A stretch of DNA of 64,000 nucleotides from Sphaerolaimus hirsutus (taxonomy: Eukaryota > Nematoda > Chromadorea > Monhysterida > Sphaerolaimidae). Position 1 is the first letter of the stretch, and each line of letters opens with the position of its first letter. The stretch is from contig OZ038451.1 of the NCBI GenBank assembly GCA_964036195.1, forward strand, positions 29,777,927 through 29,841,926, in the 5' to 3' direction. Positions 45,301 through 54,300 of the stretch are shown piece after piece. The translations under genes and the position numbers were made by a program. The notes below the pieces were generated by a model. That model was not told the DNA's origin. It worked only from the letters and a program-made list of their open reading frames with translations, and ran no database searches.

Positions 45301-48300
45301 TTTCCATATTTTCTGTGTTTCTGTGTTTCATGTTCTCCAAAAAAGAACTCATTTAAGTTTCCGTGTTTTTCAAAATTGTTGAGTTTCCATGTTTCTGTGT
45401 TAAACAAAAACACGGAAACTCAATGAGTTTCCATATTTAATATGTGTGTTTTTGCCATCGTTGTGTCTGAGTGCCCTTCGGCATGATTTTCATCGTTTTC
45501 CGCCATGTTTGGCAATGGTTTTTATGATTTTATACTTTTGGCATGCAGCCAGATATGCCTTATATTAGAGGTATACCTTATACATATTAGAGGTATGCCT
45601 TATATTTATTTCGTCACATTCAAAAAAGCCAAAAGGTATACCTTATATTAGAGGGTACCTTATATTAGAGGTATACATTATATTAGAGGTAATACGGTAA
45701 CTTGTACATGGTGCCTGAAGGGCTCTATAGCCACTTGAAAATCAACTCATTCTGGAGAAACAAACTGTAGTCTGCACATGGATTATACACACAATCATCA
45801 ACTGTATCAATGCCACACACTTGCCCACCAAATGGTGTTGGACAATAACACTTGAATGTGCCAGGAAGATTCTAGAAAACAGATGAAGATGTTTGGAAAC
45901 AAATTGGGTCTTTAATAAATAATGCAAACTGACAATACATGATCCATTGTTGAGACAGGGGTGGTCAACACATTCATCAATGTCAACTTGACACCTTGGT
46001 CCAGTATAGCCATGACAGTTGCAAGCAGCATTGCTTTGGGAGTCCCTTTGTACACACTGGCCACCATTGTGACAAAGTATCATACAAAGTGGTGGTGCCT
46101 TGTGGCCCTTCCTCTTAGTGGTCCATTCCAATGAGTGATCAAATCCCTGAACAGCAACAGTATCATGTACGGTGTAAAGAGTTGGCTGTCCCCACACTGC
46201 AAAAAGACAAAACACCTATTAATGATTCAATATATCACTACTTAATATTCAATATTTTAGTTCAAATAATACCTGTATTCCAATTAGTATAGGTGACAGA
46301 TCTGTTGTCTGACCACTTCCAGGTGTCCGTTTCAACAATAGTATATAAACCAAGCCACCAGTGTTTTGTTGCACCAATTTCTTCAGCCATACCTGAGATA
46401 GGACATTAGAAATTGTGGGCTCTGTAACATGTCACTTGAAGATTTTTAAAAATATGATAGTTATAACCTAATCAACAATTATCCAGCAGTTACAGTCAGT
46501 AATTGAGGCGTCTACTTCTCAAAGTTGACAAGTCCAAAATATGAAAATTGTGCGTTAGGCCTGGAAACATCATCTGGGGCTACTCCCACACATTTTTCAT
46601 AATTTTCCATAGATTTTTTGACCTCACATGCCCATATGGCATAGTGCCAATTTTGACATTTTGTGTGAACAATGCAAAAAAAATTTCACCAAGAAGTTGA
46701 CAAGTCCACTTAGTTTAGAGCAAGAAGTCGACAAGTCCATCCCCTTCATCCTTTTTTATGGGAAAAAATAGCAAGAAATGTGATATGTCCGTCATGGACA
46801 GCTAAATACCCATGCTCATAAGGGAGAATCATCCAGGCCAGGAACAAAAATGCTTGTTAGTGCAACAAGTTGACAAGTCCATTTCCCTCCCCAAAACAGT
46901 TTTGCTCTGTCCAAATCAAATTTTATGGACACCCCATTTTTCTGCATCTGGACATTTTGACACAGGTCATTTTGACACTGCATATGTTGCCACAGATTAA
47001 TTGTCACAGGACCCACTTTGACAGAAGACCACATTGACACATGGCCATTTTGACACAGACATAATTTGTAACTTGACCATCTTGTCACACAAGACTTTAC
47101 CTTTATCATGCATTGCTTATTCTGTTAAAAGCAATTTTATCATCATTTCATTTTTATTGCACTTAAAACTGCAAAAAATGTAAAATAACTGATCAAATAC
47201 AAACAAACATAAGTTATAACATATGTAACATAAATACATACGCGGCACACCCTATGATGTAACAGATGTTTTGTGACCCAATGAATCGTGTTGTACAAAG
47301 AAATTTCCAGCAGGATTAATCAGCGGGATTATAGCAGTGGCAGCAACGGTCGTTGATGATTTAAGTAAATACCGTATATCCTTGAATAAGACCCCCCCTC
47401 GAATAATACCCCCCCTTGAATAACACCCCCCTGTTGGCCATGTGAGGAAAAAATAACGCCCCCCCTTGAATAACTCCCCCCTCTTGAATAAGTCCCCCCT
47501 CTAGGTAAAACGATCGATGAGCAACACACGAAAATGAAAACGAGACAAAAAGAAAAAAAAGCTATGTCTGGGCTGATTCATCGAATGCAAATGGGGTTTG
47601 GTGTGTGAAATGAAAAATAGAAAAGAATGTTAGCCGACGGAACGGCACAACAGAATGTGAAACGGCACAACAGATACATTTTGTGTACGCAGCGTATGCA
47701 TACCTACACGCCGATGAACACGAATTTTAGGATGGATACGTTGTTTTTGTTATTGTTGAACTGGTCATTTTCTGCATTAGATGTGTTGACGGAATGCATA
47801 CAAACAATGAATAAAGTGAAAGTTTTCCTGGAAGTTCTGAGGAAAAAATAACTCCCCCCCCTTGAATAGTACCCCCCCTTGAATAACTCCCCCCTCCAAA
47901 ACCTCTGACGAAAAAATAACGCCCCTGGGGTCTTATTCAAGGATATACGGTAGGTATGCACATGAAACTTCTGGTGTGATTTTGAGTGCACTGGCTTGCG
48001 GCCTGTGTGTATAATTAGAAAACGGGAATTAACAGATTATACAAAATTAAATTTTTATATTTTAAGATAATGATTGAGATGTTAGGAACATGTTTCATTT
48101 AATGTGACAGTGTGTAAAACAGTTCATTGGTGCTAGCCCACAAATTTTTTCCACACAAATGGTTGGCAGGCAGCAGATATTCAACAATCTATTGAATTGA
48201 TATTTTGACAACAACAACACTTGATATTTTGAGTGACAGATTTTTTTATTTACTGACAGATGTACTAATTTCATGACTAGTATCATTTGCTCTCACTTAC

Positions 48301-51300
48301 CTATATCTTTTGATTCCACTTTTGATGCATGCCGCCACAGTCCCCCATATAATTTCTGCACTGCAGATGTAAAATCTTAACCCTAGCTGCAAAATGGACA
48401 CTGCACCAGAAGTGGGGAAACTACTCTTATTCAGAGGTGTAAATGCATGCATGTGTGAGCAGAAGCGGTATTCGTTTTGTGACAAGTTGGCATATGTGAC
48501 TGATTTTTTGTGTGTCTTTCTGGAGATGTGTCCAGTCATCCCCGTGTCAAGTTGTCTCTGGTGTCAAAATGGCCGTGTCAAAGTGTCCTGTGTCAAGCTT
48601 TCTTGTGGCAATTCATACACCAACCCCATTTGGTTATTTTTCACATATATGTACATTGAGAGAAGGGGCTGCAAATTTGATACTTTATGTCAACATTTGG
48701 AACTTAATGCTAGGCGCGAGAGAGCCAAATTGGACACGCAGGATGAACCTGGAATTGGATCGGAAGCTTAAAATGCGATGTACTCAAAATCGCATTTTGT
48801 GGACTTGTCGACTTCTAGAAGTAGACGCCTCAATTACATACCTATAGCAAGCTTTTCATCCTGTGCAGTCCCATACGAGATTAACTCGGAACCTTCCCAA
48901 GTCAAGCAGGTTTTTCTTGCATCATCCCAGGACAGATATTCATGCTTGAACATCAAGCAAGCATGACCATCTGACCACTGAGAGGGATACCATTTATCAT
49001 ACTCTTTGTCTGTGAGTGGATTGGCACATGTATTGTACAACAACATGGACTATGTGATTTGAATTATGAATGGTCAGAGTTTTTTCAACGTTTTTTTTTC
49101 AACAGAAAATGTCGCAAAAATGCAAGAATTGAAATCAACCCAATTTTTAAACATTACATACCTAGCTAGATAAATACACACTATAAATAACACCACCATA
49201 ATAGCACAGGCATGATAACCCAGGGGAAAACATTGCACCACATCATGACATGACACTGTTTCTAGTGCCATCCAAAGCAGTGTTGCCGGGTGCCAAATTT
49301 GCACCAGCAAAAATAGCGTCAAGCACCAAGAGCGCCGCGCGTCAATTCTGATATTTATATTTTTTCCAGGTTTTTTGAGAGATATGTAAATATAGTTTTT
49401 CTTGAGAGATTTTCTGCGATTATATTTTATTATATATTCTAAAAATTGACGATATTTTCAATGCTAGCCATGGCGCCATTCCACCACTGTGCAACAAATA
49501 GGCTGATTGAGGTGGCTCCATTAAAGCCATGATAAAGATTCTGTGTACCTAATTGAACCGAACTGCTGCTTAACAAATATTCACCACTCATCACAATTTC
49601 TTTTTATCAAACAAACGAGAACACACTGAATGTCCGGTCGGGGCCGTTCTCACATCTATCGCCAGTGTAACCCTCACTGCATTCGCAACTAGCATCGCCT
49701 GCGTTAGCCTTCGCAGCGGCGCACCTGCCTCCGTTCTCGCAGATTATGGTGCAAACTACGTAAGCCGTTAAATTGCAATGTGCGTCGTGCAAATGATGTG
49801 AAGCTGGATTGTAGTCGGTCCATTGAATCAAAAGAAGTGCACAATCTTCATTGCCATCTGGATCGTTTGGCTGGGAGCAGTCCCAAGCCCTGTTAAGAGT
49901 AAAGTAAAGTGTTTAATGTAAAGTCAAATGAAAAGTAAAGTGTCAATTGTGTATACAAATATTATTTTTCATATCCAAATCGTTTTTTGTATCCAAATCT
50001 TACAAAATGGATACAAAATCATAAGATTTGGATGCAAAAAATTAAGATTTGGATACAGAATTGACACTTACCGTATTTGCTCAAATTACCCCCCAGGGGT
50101 TTATTTTTTCAGAGTGAGAATTTTGAGAGAAAAACGTGAAAAATGCAACTATAACCACCATTTATAAGTTTTTACAGCCTTATATAAGGATGTAGATGAT
50201 ATAAACTATGTTCTAACGTAACACAGTAAGTACGTGTTTTGAACGCCTGTTATGCATTTTCCGCATTTCATAGTGCCCATTTTGAGGGGGGGTATTTCGA
50301 GGAAATACGGTAACTTGCCATTTGACTTTACAGTTGACACTTTAGTTATCATTTGACACTTGACTTCGCATTTGACTTTACATTTGACACTTTCTTTACA
50401 CTTTACAGGGCTTGGGATTGCCACTTGCGTTGGATCCCACAATGGGTCTTCCGTAGCAATCGTCCCATCTACACCGAGCCAGCGCCATGTGCCTTCACTG
50501 GTGCCCTTGTCAGTGGCGCCGACCCAAAAGAGCTTCCAACAATCATTGCGGCATGGTATGAGACTGTGCACATGACTGAACACTTTCGCAGCGTCATCCC
50601 GATTGTACCTTAGTTGTTAAAACGTATTTACATTTACTCGATAATTACGGATACTCGAGTACTGCGTAAATACGTTTACGTTTCCTCCCGGGAAAAATAC
50701 CGGTACGCACTTACTCGCGTACTTGTTGAAAGTACACAAGTACCGAAAACGTATTTAAGCGGGGGATAGAAATTAGAAAGTGACATTTTGACAGACAGAA
50801 AGTGACAAAATGGGACATTTTCCTAAGAAATAGTTATCGGGAGAAAAAACACACATTTGATGTATTTTTGTGTAAAAATTGACAAAATTTCAGATTTTTA
50901 CGTTTTCTGTGAGAAAAATACTCACATTAACATTTTATATGAGAAAAATACTCATTTTAACGTTTTCTGTGAGAAAAATAGTCACTTTAACATTTTATAT
51001 GAAACAAATACTCATTTTTACGTTTACTCAGAAAAAAAAAATTTTACTCACGTTTTATGCAGTGTAAAAGTCTTTAAAAAATACTTTACGTTTTCTGTAC
51101 TCAGGGTTGAATAAAAATAAAATACTTTACGTTTACGTTTACTTTGAAACAGTTGAGTACTTTTAACAACTCGATTGTACAGTGTGAGCAGCGAGCCGCC
51201 GGGCCGACTGGTGCAAATGCGCGTCGCTTCGAGAATCCCCTGCTCGTGTACATCATGTATAAAGAAATTCAAGCAGATTGTCCCTCCTTGTCCGGGTCCG

Positions 51301-54300
51301 GTCCATCCCATTTCATACAAGGGGGCAGTCCCAGACCCTGTAAAGAGCCCTGCAAAATGTCAAATGTCATGCAAATTGTCTAAAGTCGTGGAAAATGCCC
51401 TGCGAAATGGCAACCGGGTTGCCATTTCGCAGGGCTTTTTGCATGACTTTTGACACTTTGCATGACATTTGACATTTTGCACGGCTCTTTACAGGGTTTG
51501 GGAGTGGCACCAGGTGTTGCTCATTACATTAGCCATTTGTCCTGGGTCATAAAGTTCGGAATTTTGTTCCATGAAAATAGGATGTAAGGCTATGTAGAAT
51601 GTAGCATGTAAGGCTCCCAAAAGCCATATAATTTGTGTTCCATGAAAATCTTTTTATGAACACAGAAGTTGTCAATCATGGATCAGTATGTTTCATATCA
51701 TGACATCAATCATTTGAGCTATTTGATTGTCTGTCAGATTGGTACTGCACACACTAGTTTACTGCCAGATTTTGGTAAACTCAAGAATCGGCTTTGAACG
51801 TATTTGAGTTTCCCGAATTAGGTGTCTGTCTACGTCAGTTGGGAAACTGAGGGCCGCTGGAATCTCAAACTTTTCGGGTTTGGGTATCGGGTATCGGTTT
51901 CAAAAAATTTCGGGTATCTGTTCCAATAAATGTGTGGGTATCGGGTTCGAGTTGGGCCGGGTCAGGTCGGGTTCCCAACCTAACTCGCAGTACTATCTTT
52001 TTAGTTAAACGAACACACACGTATAGTCGACAGACATATCACTCTACAAAATCGGAGAGTTATATTTTGTTCCTGTACGGAGCGAACGAGAAAGGAAAAT
52101 AGTATTAAAAACATAGAAAGATAGTAAAAAGGAAAACAAAAATGTGCTGTTCTTTACGCACTTGTTTACTCCAATTTTTGTGCTGATTGGTGCTGCAATT
52201 TTTTATTTATTTACGTTTACCTATGTCATCTAATTCATGTTTAGAAAAGTTACATGCTGTCGAGTCATTTTGAAGAGAACTTGTAGGGTTCAAAATTTTT
52301 GATTCAGAAAACGTTCCCGCATTGTATTTATTCAGATGCTGTCTACCCAGATGACGCTTGATGGCATCATGCCAAATACCGTATTACCTCGAATTATCCC
52401 CCCTTGAATTAACCCCCCCCCCCTCGAATAAACCCCCCTCAAAATGGGCAGGGGAAATAATAAACCCCCCCTCGAAATACCCCCCTCCGGAATGATGCAC
52501 ATCATGTATGCAATGTACATGGTCGGGCTGAAAAGTCCCCGGGCAGTGCTCGCCATTCGCGCTAGGGGTAAGCTACGGTTATAAAATTTTAACACGTTAA
52601 TATATCAGGTATTTTGAGTTTTCACCCAAAATTTCACCCCTCTAGCTCCACCCACTGGAACTGTGGGGGTTACAATTTCAGTCATTTTGTACTGATGTAC
52701 AAATGGTGCTCTAGCTCAACGCTGCTTTAAGTTGTGATCATGAAACTTTGGCTAGTGTAAGCCACCAGTGTTGGCAATGTGCTGATAGTATTCAACCCTT
52801 TCATCATAATATGCAGATCAGGGTGATGTGCAAGAAACGTGTGAACTGTGATGAATGTATATGTATGAACATCTGAGATCATGTATTGCAGTGATTTTAA
52901 TGTTGTTTTGAAATGTGCAGTAAATTATTATGTCAATAAAATTTTATTTGTGTTTCATTACTAATCTGTAGTGGACACATTACCTGTGTTCAACAGCAGT
53001 GTGCATGAAAAACGCCTCCTGTATTAACCTGTATTGACCAACCATAGAGGCAGAATGATGAATTTGGTAGTGAGAGTAGTGACAGTAATGGCAATATGGA
53101 CTAGGCTTATGATATCATAGCTAATGTTGGTAAGTGCTGGCACATTGCCAACACTGGTGGCTTACACTAGCCAAAGTTTCATGATCACAACTTAAAGCAG
53201 CGTTGAGCTAGAGCACCATTTGTACATCAGTACAAAATGACCGAAATTGTAACCCCCACAGTTCCGCAGTGGGTGGAGCTAGAGGGGTGAAATTTTGGGT
53301 GAAAACTCAAAATACCTGATATATTAACGTGTTAAAATTTTATAACCGTAGCTTACCCCTGGCGCGAATGGCGAGCACTGCCCGGGGACTTTTCAGCCCG
53401 ACCATGTACATGATGTATTTATTACTACTTATTTGCATCACAGCTACACTTATACGCTCATTTGTGTACAGATGTACATCTATAGCCCCAATATAACCTA
53501 TATTCTCACATTTATTACCGTTTTTGTGTAAGAAATAGCGTATTCTTTACTACGAATTCCCCGAAATTTTCTGGCGAAATAATAAAACCCCCCCTCGAAT
53601 AAACCCCCCCCCCCTCGAATTAACCCCTCCTCAAATTTTGCTGGCGAAATAATAAACCCCCATGGGGGTATTTCCAGGTAATACGGTAACTCAATTACAC
53701 TTTGATTGAGTGTTTGAATTGTGCGGGCACAATTGAATGCCGTATTTCATCGCAATAAACTCCCCCCCCCTCGAAATACCCCCACCCCTCGAAATACCCC
53801 CCGCGAAATACCCCCCTCAAAATGTACACAATGAACTTATTACCCCCCCACCTCGAAATACCCCCCCCCCAAATTTAGTGTACCTATAGAGAACGTAAAT
53901 GACAAAGGCTGCGGTTTGTCATCCGGGCTAGTGATGGAAAGGCGCCATGGCGCTGGCGCCTGGCGCTAGGGCCAAAGCAAAAAGCGCCATGGCGCTTTTG
54001 GCGCTTGGCGCTATTATTGCGTGGCGCCAGGAACAAAACGCCCGGCGCTGGCGCTTGGCGCTAGCGCCAAAGCAAAAAGCGCCATGACGTTTTTGGCGCT
54101 TGGCGCCATATTGCTCTGGCGCCATTGGCGCTTGGCGCTGGGGTTCGAAAAAGCGCAATGGCGGTTTTGGCGCTTGGCGCCAAAGTCCTGGCGCTTTCTC
54201 CATCACTAATCCCGGCAATGCAGAACACACGTTCAAAACTCTGACTCTGTTATGTTAGAACAGTTTTTTTTTACATCTACACACTTATACAAGTCTTTAG

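Larger units (their letters stand above)
32275..45699. repeat. TACCGTATT element split by the BEL/Pao insertion
   Basis: TACCGTATTACCTCTAATAT at 32275 and ATATTAGAGGTAATACGGTA ending 45699 are inverse ends. Both sides carry TATACCTTATATTAGAGG modules (32290-32395, 45555-45690). The complete BEL element 32788-44980 lies between, with TTAGT duplicated, so it inserted inside this repeat. Confidence 0.65.

Noticed and set aside
51513..51560. Extra receptor exon upstream of the palindrome at 51320-51512
   Set aside because: The only open frame there ends in phase 2 and cannot join exon 2 without a stop, whereas exon 1 (phase 1) fits.
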